Assembly (NCBI GenBank): GCA_934565615.1
Contig: CAKTIH010000036.1
Location: forward strand, 1-15,957
Direction of reading: 5' to 3'
Length of the DNA: 15,957 nt
Origin: an uncultured Oscillospiraceae bacterium
GTDB lineage: Bacteria; Bacillota; Clostridia; Oscillospirales; Oscillospiraceae
The notes under the pieces: model-generated
What the model saw: the letters and a program-made list of their open reading frames with translations, nothing else
Databases searched by the model: none
Told to the model about the DNA's origin: nothing
In this document: piece after piece, positions 1 to 6,859 of the stretch
How positions within the stretch are numbered: position 1 is the first letter of the stretch
Layout of the letters: each line of letters opens with the position of its first letter
Position numbers and translations under genes: made by a program

Positions 1-453
1 GCTACAAATCATGAACAACTCTTAGATCCTGCGGTTTGGCGGAGATTCGATTATAAGTTAGAAATAGAACTACCGGACAAAGATACTATTGTAAAAATGA
101 TTGATTTATTCACAAACAAATCTGAAGTCCTTTCTTCAAAGGAAAAGAAAGAGATAGCGGTTGCTTTTCAGGGGTTAAGCGGTGCTGACATTGAAGAAAT
201 TGTGAAGAAAGCATTCAGAAACGCAATAATTCACGAAAGAGAATTCTCAAGACTCAATGTCTATGAAGAACTATTCATATTCAAAAACATCCTTCCCCAA
301 AATATCAGTAATGCGAAAGAAATTCTAAGAATAAAAGCAAGATTTTTGCGTAGCTGTGATAGCAAAATCTTCAGCTTGCAGAATATTGCAGAAATTTTGG
401 GGAGCTCAAAAACGACGATACAAAAATTAATAAAGGAGGTTGATGAGTCGTGA
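1..453 (+). CDS. ietA: AAA+ ATPase, C-terminal part (IetA-like); 5' end outside window
   Basis: The reading frame is open from base 1, so the gene starts upstream; about 150 C-terminal residues are visible. They begin inside the AAA+ second region of homology: ATNHEQLLDPAVWRRFD (bases 1-51) carries the sensor-1 Thr/Asn and the arginine-finger pair typical of FtsH/Cdc48-class AAA ATPases. GLSGADIEEIVKKAF further on is the helical lid with the sensor-2 region. The last 40 or so residues look like a small helix-turn-helix. Walker A and B lie outside the window. The stop overlaps the GTG start of the S8 protease gene, which implies translational coupling. An AAA ATPase directly followed by a large subtilisin-like protease is the IetAS arrangement, described as a plasmid-stability locus in Agrobacterium and later as an anti-phage system. 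The ATPase class is seen directly; the IetA name rests on gene pairing. Confidence 0.8.
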   Translation, partial: ATNHEQLLDPAVWRRFDYKLEIELPDKDTIVKMIDLFTNKSEVLSSKEKKEIAVAFQGLSGADIEEIVKKAFRNAIIHEREFSRLNVYEELFIFKNILPQNISNAKEILRIKARFLRSCDSKIFSLQNIAEILGSSKTTIQKLIKEVDES

Positions 454-2732
454 GTGAGAAAAATCTTCCTATCAAGCTGGTGTTACAGAAAGCTGCGGAT
501 ACGCAGCCCAACAAGGGAGGCGGTACTACAAAGTTTTTTGGCGAGGTCACCCCTGCGTTGCAAGAAGAAATTGTCGAGAAATTCGATGATATTTTGACTT
601 TCTATGAAGATGTTTTTCAAGAAAGCGATTTAATTCCAGCAGTCGGCAAAATCACAGTAAAGCCAGAAGCTATTGCAAAATCCCACAAACCAAATGATCT
701 GTGTCGTTGCTGCCATATAATTGGGAGTGAAGATTTGGATGAGGTTTATATCAAGGTTACAAAGAAAACAATTCAAGATACCATTGACCTGGTAAAAAAT
801 CCTCCTTCACAGAAGTTCCGAGCAAATTTGACCGCCGTTTCGGATATACAGCCAATTCGACCACAAGAAAAAATAGCCGTGGGGTGCTTTGAAATCTCAT
901 CACAAGGAATGTTTGATTCAATCAAGGAAAAAATCAAAGTGAAGCTTTTTGACTTTGATGATGAGTTCGATAACGTTCAAATTATGGGATATATTATGGA
1001 AAAGCTGGCCGTATTGGGCTTTTCTGAAAAACATGAACTCATCACATATGGCAATAAGATTAAATATATTAAGGTTCAAGTTGAATCCTTTGAAGATGTA
1101 GAAAAAATTGCAGCTATCAATGGAGTCAAAACTGTGGATTTTTTTCAAGAGTATTCACTTCCTTTATCTGAATTCACAAATTGTGATTTAAAGGCGTTGC
1201 TAGACACTGAACTTCCTATAGGCGATATTAACATCGGTATTATTGATGGCGGCATAAGCGATGACAATCCATTTCTTAGTCCATATATTAAAAATAGAGA
1301 AACATATGTAGCAAAGGAATATCAAAATCATAGCCATGCGACATTTATTGCCTCAACAATCCAATATGGAAATAAATTAAATGGTATTGCTGCACCTGCC
1401 ACACAGCGATTTCAGTTTGTTGATATAGTAGCAATCCCAAATGGTAATCCGAAACTTGGCCCCACAGATACAATCGGGGAAGAAGATCTCATGGAAATAA
1501 TTGAAGAGGTGATGGAGAATTATTCAGCGTCTACAAAAATATGGAATCTATCATTAGGAATCGAAAGCAAAGTTTGCAACGGATCTATGTCAGATTTGGG
1601 AATTTTTTTGGACTATATCCAAGATAAATATCAAGTTCAATTGTTCGTTTCAAGCGGAAATCTAAATCAGCCGCCATTTAGAGAATGGCCACCACAAGAC
1701 GATATAGGTGATCGTGACCGCATTATTTCACCAGCTGATTCTGTGCGTGCTATTACAGTAGGTGCAGTTGCCCTATATGATTCAGATGATTCTATTGTAA
1801 AAAGAGATGAACCTGCGCCTTTTAGTCGCAGAGGACCTGGTGCAAACTATATCGTTAAACCTGATGTAGTGGACTACGGGGGGAACATATCCAGACACCT
1901 CGGCTCGTTGGGGATAGGGATGAAAGGATTAGATAATTACGGGAATATAATAGAGGGAATTGGAACTAGTTATTCAACTCCTCGTGTTGTTCAAAAATTT
2001 GCTTCTGTATATGATGCGATGGTGGAAAGAGATGTGCTTCTTGCCAAGGCAATGATAATTCATTCTGCAAGAATGAATTTTAGAGATAGTCTTGAGCAAA
2101 ACCCTAATAATATCAAGTATTATGGCTTCGGGATGCCCGCGGTTGATGTGCAAGATATTTTACAATGCAGCCAAGATGAGATTACATTAGTCTTTCGTCA
2201 GAAAATTGCACAGGGCACTCATTTGGAGATGTTCAATTTTCCCTATCCTAAATCACTTATTCACGATGGCAAATGTTTTGGCGAAATCGGGATGACATTA
2301 GCATACAATCCCGTGTTAGATGATCGCTATGGTAGGGAGTATTGCAGGACAAACATAGATGCAAGTTTTGGCATGTACCATATTTCAAAATCCGGAAAAC
2401 TAGAATTTAAGGGCTGTGTACCATTAGAAACAACATGGGATGAAAAATTTGAACAGTCTCGTGTAGAGAATGGATTTAAATGGAGTCCAATTAAATCTTA
2501 TTACAGGAAAATCAGCGATAGAGGCATCAATGCTGGTGAGAGTTGGAAAATCCGTATTGATATGACTCCAAGGAATGGATTAGTTGTGCCCGCACAGGAA
2601 TTTGTGCTGATTATAACAATCAAAGACCCTAAAGGGCACGATATTTATTCAGAGGTTGTTAACGGCCTACGAGAAAGAGGTTATATTACCAACAATCTTG
2701 AAACCAGACAGCAGGTTCGTCAGCGCCAATAA
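450..2732 (+). CDS. ietS: Subtilisin-like (S8) serine protease, IetS-like defence/stability effector
   Basis: This 760-residue protein starts at GTG 450, ten bases after an AAAGGAGG site (432-439) that lies inside the end of the ATPase gene. The S8 catalytic residues are all present: Asp266 in IGIIDGG, His296 in SHATFIAS, the oxyanion Asn404 in SSGN, and Ser507 in GTSYSTP. There is no signal peptide, so it should act in the cytoplasm, unlike secreted subtilisins. About 240 residues precede the protease domain. They contain a cysteine cluster (LCRCCHIIG, about residues 84-92) and no domain I recognise. Roughly 200 residues follow the active-site Ser, probably a beta-rich C-terminal domain. Base composition is clearly AT-richer than the dehydratase genes, which fits horizontal acquisition. 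In known IetAS pairs the ATPase is thought to control the protease; target and trigger are not evident here. The S8 class is certain; the IetS assignment is likely. Confidence 0.85.
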   Translation: MSEKNLPIKLVLQKAADTQPNKGGGTTKFFGEVTPALQEEIVEKFDDILTFYEDVFQESDLIPAVGKITVKPEAIAKSHKPNDLCRCCHIIGSEDLDEVYIKVTKKTIQDTIDLVKNPPSQKFRANLTAVSDIQPIRPQEKIAVGCFEISSQGMFDSIKEKIKVKLFDFDDEFDNVQIMGYIMEKLAVLGFSEKHELITYGNKIKYIKVQVESFEDVEKIAAINGVKTVDFFQEYSLPLSEFTNCDLKALLDTELPIGDINIGIIDGGISDDNPFLSPYIKNRETYVAKEYQNHSHATFIASTIQYGNKLNGIAAPATQRFQFVDIVAIPNGNPKLGPTDTIGEEDLMEIIEEVMENYSASTKIWNLSLGIESKVCNGSMSDLGIFLDYIQDKYQVQLFVSSGNLNQPPFREWPPQDDIGDRDRIISPADSVRAITVGAVALYDSDDSIVKRDEPAPFSRRGPGANYIVKPDVVDYGGNISRHLGSLGIGMKGLDNYGNIIEGIGTSYSTPRVVQKFASVYDAMVERDVLLAKAMIIHSARMNFRDSLEQNPNNIKYYGFGMPAVDVQDILQCSQDEITLVFRQKIAQGTHLEMFNFPYPKSLIHDGKCFGEIGMTLAYNPVLDDRYGREYCRTNIDASFGMYHISKSGKLEFKGCVPLETTWDEKFEQSRVENGFKWSPIKSYYRKISDRGINAGESWKIRIDMTPRNGLVVPAQEFVLIITIKDPKGHDIYSEVVNGLRERGYITNNLETRQQVRQRQ

Positions 2733-2865
2733 ACAATATCGGAGAAAAAGCAGACAGATAGAATTGTGTGTCCACTTCTTTGCAAAAACCATGTTTGGAA
2801 GTGTTGGGACAACTTCTTTCTATGCGATGGTATAGTATGTCCTCAAAATTGGCTGACCCTGCCAC

Positions 2866-2895
2866 ACCCTCACGGCTCAGGCGAGCCGTGAGGGT
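2866..2895. terminator. Hairpin terminator between convergent protease and integrase genes
   Basis: A perfect 13-bp stem (ACCCTCACGGCTC at 2866-2878 pairing with 2883-2895) has a 4-base loop. It begins four bases past the integrase stop codon (reverse strand) and 133 bases past the protease stop (forward strand). The T-run is short on either side, so efficiency is uncertain. The position suggests it serves both genes. Since it directly abuts the integrase 3' end it may also lie close to the element's attachment site, although no att repeat could be identified. Confidence 0.65.
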
Positions 2896-2899
2896 ACCT

Positions 2900-4078
2900 T
2901 TATATCTCCAGCGCGTTATGCAGCTTATCGCTGGCGGCTTTTTTGTTTTTATCGAATGCGTGGGTGTGGATGTCCAGCGTTGTCGAGACCTGCGCGTGGC
3001 CGAGGAGGCTTGAGACCGTCGCAACATCCGTGCCGTTTGCAATCAGCAAGCTCGCGTTTGTATGACGGAGCGAATGCACGTTCAGGTTATACGGCAGATC
3101 GTTTTTCTTGAGGATCAGTTTGAATTTCCATGTGAATGTTGTCGGCGTCATCGGCTCGTCCAGCTCATGCTTTCTGAACAGGAAGTCGTTGTCGGTTATA
3201 GTCCGACCCTCGTAGTGCAGTGCCTCGTTCTCGCAGTAGCGGCGGTACTCTTTCAGCAGAGTTCCCATCTCCGGTGAGAAGTACACATATCGGTTGCCGG
3301 CTTTCGTTTTCGGCTCTTTGATGCAGAGATCCTCGCCGCTGACCTTGACCACGTTTCGGCAGATATGTATGCTGCGCCCGGCGTAGTCAATGTCGCTCCA
3401 CTTGATGCCGCAGCACTCGCCGCGCCGTATCCCCGTTGCGATGATGAGCTTGAAGTAAGTCTCGTGCTTGATGCTTTCCTTATCCAGCGCGCAGATAAGT
3501 TTTTGCGGTATCTCTTCGTCGGCAACGACCTGTTGCTTTTTATCGATGTTTGAATACTTGTAGGTGCGCCACGCGGGGTTATGATCCAACAAACCGCTCT
3601 CCACTGCATCGCTGAGTATCCCGCATAGACATGCATGGACTCCCTCAACGGTCAGCTCGGAGAGCGGTTTGCCGTTTATCATATTCTTTTCTTTGCGCAG
3701 TGCGACATAGAGCTTTCGGAAATGCTCCGGCCGCAGCTCCGTGAGTTTGTAGTGACCTATGTGCGGAAGGAAGCGATCAATGTCACTTTTTTCACGCGCT
3801 ACAGTGGAGCTTGCGAGCTTGTTTGGCGCGATGTTCTCGAACCAGTACTTTGAGTATTCGGCGAGTGTCATGTTGGGTGCAGTCTGCTGCGGCTGCTGTT
3901 TGCAGCTGAGCTCAAAGAGTACTGCCTGTTCGTTGAGCCACTTCTCTGTCTGCTTCTGTGTCATGCCGGCAGGCGGGTGTACCGTCTGCTGCATGGATTT
4001 GAGCCTGTTACCCGCACAGTCATAGCCCATTGAGACTACGATCAGGTAACTGTTCCCACGTTTTCTTATGCTTGCCAT
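2900..4078 (-). CDS. int: Tyrosine recombinase (integrase) with the catalytic Tyr replaced by His; probably inactive
   Basis: A 392-residue phage/ICE-type integrase. The start at 4078 is chosen because AAAGGA lies about ten bases upstream; ATG at 4087 is too close to that site. The N-terminal ~60 residues (MASIRKRGNSYLI) look like an arm-type DNA-binding domain. A core-binding helical domain follows (about 70-160), then the catalytic domain. Visible catalytic residues are Arg218 (ATGIRRGE), a Lys in the EPKTKAGNR beta-hairpin, His335 and Arg338 (HSLRH), and His361 (LLGHAQ). Ten residues after His361, where the family has the Tyr nucleophile (TTLDIYTH), the sequence reads TTLDIHTH: codon 2966-2968 is CAC, one base from TAC. 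No other Tyr lies nearby. Everything else is intact, so the mutation looks recent, or it is a sequencing error. The gene marks a Clostridia-type integrative element together with the ATPase and DUF6076-like genes to its right. Confidence 0.9.
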   Translation of the reverse strand: MASIRKRGNSYLIVVSMGYDCAGNRLKSMQQTVHPPAGMTQKQTEKWLNEQAVLFELSCKQQPQQTAPNMTLAEYSKYWFENIAPNKLASSTVAREKSDIDRFLPHIGHYKLTELRPEHFRKLYVALRKEKNMINGKPLSELTVEGVHACLCGILSDAVESGLLDHNPAWRTYKYSNIDKKQQVVADEEIPQKLICALDKESIKHETYFKLIIATGIRRGECCGIKWSDIDYAGRSIHICRNVVKVSGEDLCIKEPKTKAGNRYVYFSPEMGTLLKEYRRYCENEALHYEGRTITDNDFLFRKHELDEPMTPTTFTWKFKLILKKNDLPYNLNVHSLRHTNASLLIANGTDVATVSSLLGHAQVSTTLDIHTHAFDKNKKAASDKLHNALEI

Positions 4079-4163
4079 ATCTGTCATTTCCTTTCTGTTG
4101 ACCTCTGCAGAGTAGAGGTCTGTTTTGCAGACACAACATACTGCAAACAGGTACGGAAAGCTA

Positions 4164-4220
4164 TTACTTTTTTGCACGCAGGAGAAATTCTACCAAACCA
4201 ACAATGATTATACTTGCCAT
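4164..4220 (-). CDS. Possible 18-residue hydrophobic leader peptide upstream of integrase
   Basis: A very short ORF encodes MASIIIVGLVEFLLRAKK. It is preceded by an excellent AAAGGAGG ribosome site with 6-base spacing, better than the site in front of the integrase. It ends 85 bases before the integrase start, on the same strand. The peptide is almost wholly hydrophobic with a basic tail, suitable for membrane insertion. Its first codons (MASI) echo those of the integrase (MASIRKRG), so the region could be a partial duplication or the stump of an excisionase-like gene. A regulatory leader ORF is the alternative. Only the strong ribosome site supports it as a translated ORF. Confidence 0.35.
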   Translation of the reverse strand: MASIIIVGLVEFLLRAKK

Positions 4221-4383
4221 TTGACTCCTCCTTTGAGAACAGAAATATTTTTTGCGAGAACCGCTGAATGCCCTGAAACAAGCCAGATTTTCGGCCCTAT
4301 ATGCACCTGAATTATAGATTTTGTTGAAAATGTGCACGCTGCCGGCATCCCGGAAAAGACCTGCGTTGCGGGGCTTTGTGGGT

Positions 4384-4411
4384 GGGAGGTGCGCCCGTGG
4401 GTGTACCTCCC
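4384..4411. repeat. Inverted repeat (hairpin) in the element's gene-free region
   Basis: GGGAGGTGC (4384-4392) pairs with GTACCTCCC (4403-4411) around a 10-base loop. The 9-bp stem has one G-T wobble and is followed by a short T-rich run. It may be a terminator for forward transcription or part of a structured DNA site; nothing decides between them. Confidence 0.45.
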
Positions 4412-4424
4412 TTTATCATAGTGC

Positions 4425-4456
4425 CATTTTCGAACGGGCGCACCCGGACGAAAATG
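4425..4456. repeat. Nested 32-base hairpin, candidate structured mobile-element site
   Basis: CATTTTCG (4425-4432) pairs perfectly with CGAAAATG (4449-4456). Inside it CGGG pairs with CCCG around a 4-base loop, with two unpaired bases on each side between the stems. It lies 13 bases from the preceding hairpin. Paired hairpins between integrase and replication-type genes are typical of transfer or replication origins, but no relaxase is present, so this remains a structural observation. Confidence 0.45.
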
Positions 4457-4591
4457 CCGCGAAACGTCCCCAAACACCGCGCGTTCTTTTGCCGGGATAT
4501 CGTCGCCCCACCTGCCTCCGTAAGAGCGCACACAGCGCCTCGTGTGCGGCCAAGTGCGGGAAGAAGGCAAGGGTGCAAACACCTAAGAACG

Positions 4592-5200
4592 TTACACTCT
4601 TACGCCCTTGGGCAGCTTCCAATACCATTGGTCGCCGTGTTTTGCGGAGACGATGCCGAGGTTCTTCTTCGCAATTTTCAGAGTGCGTTCTGAGATGAGG
4701 ATCACTGCACAGCCCGTCCGCTCCGCGACTGCAGACAGCTTTTTCATTATTGGTCTGATCTCGTTTGCCCTGTGCATATCCACGCCGCTTCCGAGATACG
4801 CCTGCAATGGGTCGAGCACGAGCAGTCCGGCGTCTGTGCTGTGTATTGCTTCCTCAAGCCGCTGGTCTGTCAGCGTCAGCATACTCTTGCTGTCGTCGAT
4901 GGTCTGGACACATGTACAGTCTGCGCCGACTGCTTCGAGCCGGGGCTTTATTGTATCGGCGAGTCCGTCCTCCGCAGTCTGGTAGATGACGTTCATCGGC
5001 GGCAGTCCAGCCTCACATTCCGGCAGAGCATCGCCGCGGGTCAGTGCGGCGATGACAGAGAGAACAAAAGTCGTTTTGCCTTCGCCTGGGTCTCCCTGCA
5101 CGATCGTCACCTTTCCGAACGGGATGTACGGGTACCACAGCCACTTTACCTCCTCTGTTTTTATTTCGCTGAGCGAAATTATTTTTAGTTCTTTTCTCAT
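4592..5200 (-). CDS. RepA-like (AAA_25-type) P-loop ATPase with apparent internal deletion
   Basis: The 202-residue protein begins at ATG 5200 after a GGGAGGGA site. Its first part is a RecA/KaiC-fold ATPase of the kind found in plasmids and integrative elements (RepA helicase-like): Walker A GDPGEGKTT at 36-44, a TAED motif at 75-78, and Walker B LLVLDPLQ with Asp130. After the strand GCAVILI (163-169) the family normally continues through GHxNK and a further 100 or more residues of helicase core. Here the sequence switches at once to SERTLKIAKKNLGIVSAKHG, which looks like the winged-helix tail that ends such proteins, closing with WYWKLP. The simplest reading is an in-frame deletion joining near 4690-4695. 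The product probably binds ATP but should lack helicase function. It is divergent from the DUF6076-like gene and shares its repeat-containing control region. Confidence 0.75.
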   Translation of the reverse strand: MRKELKIISLSEIKTEEVKWLWYPYIPFGKVTIVQGDPGEGKTTFVLSVIAALTRGDALPECEAGLPPMNVIYQTAEDGLADTIKPRLEAVGADCTCVQTIDDSKSMLTLTDQRLEEAIHSTDAGLLVLDPLQAYLGSGVDMHRANEIRPIMKKLSAVAERTGCAVILISERTLKIAKKNLGIVSAKHGDQWYWKLPKGVRV

Positions 5201-5219
5201 TTTATCCCTCCCTCAATGC

Positions 5220-5256
5220 AAGTAGATAATCTGATTTACAGAATCATAATCTACTT
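5220..5256. repeat. Inverted repeat upstream of the RepA-like gene (operator or iteron candidate)
   Basis: AAGTAGAT (5220-5227) and ATCTACTT (5249-5256) form an 8-bp inverted repeat with a 21-base spacer, immediately upstream of the ATPase start (5200, reverse strand). The left arm runs into TAGATAAT (5223-5230), the same box that recurs in the neighbouring repeat; 5246-5253 holds a one-mismatch inverted copy. It is probably a binding site in the leader of the ATPase gene. Confidence 0.5.
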
Positions 5257-5279
5257 CTGAACTTACCCTAACATAGAGA

Positions 5280-5308
5280 TTGACATTTGTAAATAGATAA
5301 TGTATGAT
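5280..5308 (+). promoter_or_regulatory. Consensus sigma-A promoter for the DUF6076-like gene
   Basis: TTGACA (5280-5285) and TATGAT (5303-5308) are separated by exactly 17 bases, giving a start near 5315 and a leader of about 50 bases before ATG 5365. The left arm of the 12-bp inverted repeat (5294-5305) covers the spacer and the start of the -10, so a protein bound there would block RNA polymerase. Confidence 0.7.
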
Positions 5309-5347
5309 TCGGCTACATACACTATATCGTTTGAAATACATTATCTA
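5294..5347. repeat. Perfect 12-bp inverted repeat overlapping the promoter
   Basis: TAGATAATGTAT (5294-5305) is repeated in perfect inversion at 5336-5347 with a 30-base spacer. A second, nested inverted repeat TGTATG (5301-5306) / CATACA (5316-5321) lies inside. The TAGATAAT core also occurs at 5223-5230. The layout suits a repressor that binds two operators, one on the -10 and one just before the ribosome site, possibly looping. An iteron role for the adjacent RepA-like protein is the alternative. Confidence 0.6.
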
Positions 5348-5364
5348 CTGAGAGGAACATTGGC

Positions 5365-6441
5365 ATGGGGACGTTAGGCAAAGATTTATTCGATATTAGG
5401 AGACCGCGCAGAAATACAAAAGTCGAGTTTGGCGAATCATGCTATTGGGTCGAATCGAATCCAGTGCCGCAGCCATACGGAACTATACTCACGGAGATCC
5501 TTAATCTTGACTCTGCACCGTACCAAGCAGTTATGGACAGGCTCGACGACGTTGTAAAACACAAGAACAGCAAGGAAGCCCCGAGAGCTTACTTGGATAT
5601 GCTGAGCGTTTCAGCTGAGCTGCCGCTGTACAGACTGTACGCCACGGACTTCCAGATGCTCAAGGATATTCCCGTTGAGATGCTTGTCGTCGGGGAAGCA
5701 CGAGAGGCATTTGAAGAGCATGTTATAGAGCAAAAGTCCGATACGCCGGTCTTTGTCCAAAAGCAGTTGGACGATATCCGGTTCGTTCAGGAACGTTACG
5801 CATGGTTTCTTGACTCCATGTTCAAGGGAGTCAGCTTTGAAAAGAAAAAGGGCCAGAGAAAAGAATCTCTGGCGAAGCAAGTATATCTGCACAACCTCGG
5901 CGCGTTTGTGAGCGGAGTGAGTCTCGGTGCTGATCCTAAGGTCGATGCACCGCAGGTAAAGACCCAGGATCGTATGCGCGGAGAAGTTCAGGGCGAGTGC
6001 GAGATCGTTGAGAAGATGTACTTCAACGGACTGCTGGATTTCGTCTATGTCGAGCTGATGAAGGGCTTGCAAAAGGGCTTTGTTCCGAAGCGCTGTGCGA
6101 ACTGCCGCCGGTGGTTTTTGCAGACTCCGGGCGCGACGTATTCTTACTGCAATGAACCCGCACCGGGGCAGGATGGAAAAACCTGCCGCGAAATAGGCGC
6201 GGCAAAAAGCTTCAAAGAGAAAGTTGACAACAACGATATCTGGAAGATTCACCAGCGGGCGTATAAAAAATACTTTGCCCGCGTGAGCAAAGGAAAAATG
6301 TCCAAGTCGGATTTTGAAGTCTGGGCTCGCGAGGCAGAGCGCATGCGCGATGAGGCTCTTGCGGAAGATGAGCTGGCGAGAGATAAAGCCGTGCATGAGC
6401 AGATCGTGCGGAGGCTGACGGAGGAGCTGAACATGAAATAA
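5365..6441 (+). CDS. DUF6076-like protein with C-terminal zinc-type Cys motif
   Basis: A 358-residue soluble protein without signal peptide or membrane segment. It starts at ATG 5365 behind GAGAGG. The N-terminal ~230 residues are mostly helical and unremarkable. The C-terminal third carries a Cys set, KRCANCRRWF followed by YSYCNE and KTCREIG, that resembles a small treble-clef/zinc ribbon, then a charged helical tail (EVWAREAERMRDEALAEDE). This combination matches the DUF6076 family as I remember it, a frequent passenger of Clostridia integrative elements with no established function. The CGNR-finger type of DNA-binding protein is a similar architecture, so a DNA- or RNA-binding role is plausible. 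A strong promoter overlapped by inverted repeats indicates tight, perhaps autogenous, control. It appears to be the last gene of the mobile region. Confidence 0.65.
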   Translation: MGTLGKDLFDIRRPRRNTKVEFGESCYWVESNPVPQPYGTILTEILNLDSAPYQAVMDRLDDVVKHKNSKEAPRAYLDMLSVSAELPLYRLYATDFQMLKDIPVEMLVVGEAREAFEEHVIEQKSDTPVFVQKQLDDIRFVQERYAWFLDSMFKGVSFEKKKGQRKESLAKQVYLHNLGAFVSGVSLGADPKVDAPQVKTQDRMRGEVQGECEIVEKMYFNGLLDFVYVELMKGLQKGFVPKRCANCRRWFLQTPGATYSYCNEPAPGQDGKTCREIGAAKSFKEKVDNNDIWKIHQRAYKKYFARVSKGKMSKSDFEVWAREAERMRDEALAEDELARDKAVHEQIVRRLTEELNMK

Positions 6442-6517
6442 AAAAACAAACGCCGTTCGAAGATTATTATAAATTCATTTCATTAAAAAAGACACGACAG
6501 TCCAAGAAAGAGTTTTT

Positions 6518-6643
6518 ATGAATGATAGGAGAATGGCATCGGCGACGTTCTTTCCTGACGAAATAACAAAATTAAAGGAGCTATCAATTACACTGCTTTC
6601 GACCCTTCGTGAGATGTTGGGTGAGTTCCAGAATTGCACTTGA
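6518..6643 (+). CDS. Possible 41-residue small protein, unknown
   Basis: ATG 6518 opens a 41-codon frame (MNDRRMASATFF onward, with a Leu-rich middle KLKELSITLLSTLREML), ending at TGA 6643. AAGAAAGAG lies five bases upstream and could serve as a weak ribosome site. The middle could form one amphipathic helix. It may be a real small protein, the remnant of a gene at the element boundary, or chance. Confidence 0.3.
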   Translation: MNDRRMASATFFPDEITKLKELSITLLSTLREMLGEFQNCT

Positions 6644-6792
6644 GCTGGCTGGCAGAGAGAGATTTGTGGATAAATTTTGAATTGACCAATAAGCTGAGTA
6701 AGTTATAATTTTATGAATTGAGTATAAACGAATATTGCTGCAAGAGCATGGTACCGGTTAACATTTAATCGCTGTGATTTTATTGATAGAGG

Positions 6793-6820
6793 TTGACTTG
6801 AAAATAAAAGCTGATATAAT
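6793..6820 (+). promoter_or_regulatory. Promoter of the forward A-type dehydratase subunit gene
   Basis: TTGACT (6793-6798) and TATAAT (6815-6820) are 16 bases apart, placing the start near 6827 and giving a leader of only about 30 bases. An 8-bp palindrome ACATATGT (6825-6832) sits at the presumed start site, followed by another TATAAT (6834-6839). The palindrome is a candidate operator for the TetR-type regulator encoded downstream. Confidence 0.6.
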
Positions 6821-6859
6821 TTTTACATATGTATATAATACGGCATGGGGGCTGTTGTC

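Larger units (their letters stand above)
4221..4591. other. Gene-free, GC-rich, hairpin-rich stretch between integrase and ATPase genes
   Basis: I see no credible gene in these roughly 370 bases. The open frames on both strands have no ribosome sites and read as Arg/Pro/Ala-rich noise. The segment from about 4330 to 4590 is GC-rich and holds two hairpins (listed separately). The left part, toward 4221, is AT-richer and presumably carries the integrase promoter; reverse-strand TATAAT (complement of 4311-4316) is a possible -10 with no good -35. In related mobile elements this position often holds an origin of transfer or small mobilisation genes, but no relaxase or recognisable nic site is visible. 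Confidence 0.5.
6442..6859. other. Junction region between mobile element and dehydratase cluster
   Basis: These 418 AT-rich bases hold one possible small ORF (6518-6643) and the promoter of the following gene (6793-6820). No terminator-like hairpin is obvious after the DUF6076-like gene. The right boundary of the integrative element probably falls here, because downstream genes are metabolic and GC-richer, but I found no direct repeat matching the integrase-proximal side (2733-2900). Confidence 0.5.

Noticed and set aside
2733..2899. Attachment site or tRNA next to the integrase
   Set aside because: No tRNA fold and no direct repeat shared with the 6442-6859 region could be found by eye; only the hairpin terminator is supported.
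4312..4698. Several 70-125-codon frames on both strands between integrase and ATPase genes
   Set aside because: They overlap each other in most frames, lack ribosome sites and read as Arg/Pro-rich low-information sequence; GC-rich DNA without stops explains them.
5220..5347. CRISPR-like repeats
   Set aside because: The boxes are short, in both orientations and unequally spaced; this is an operator or iteron pattern, and no cas gene is present.
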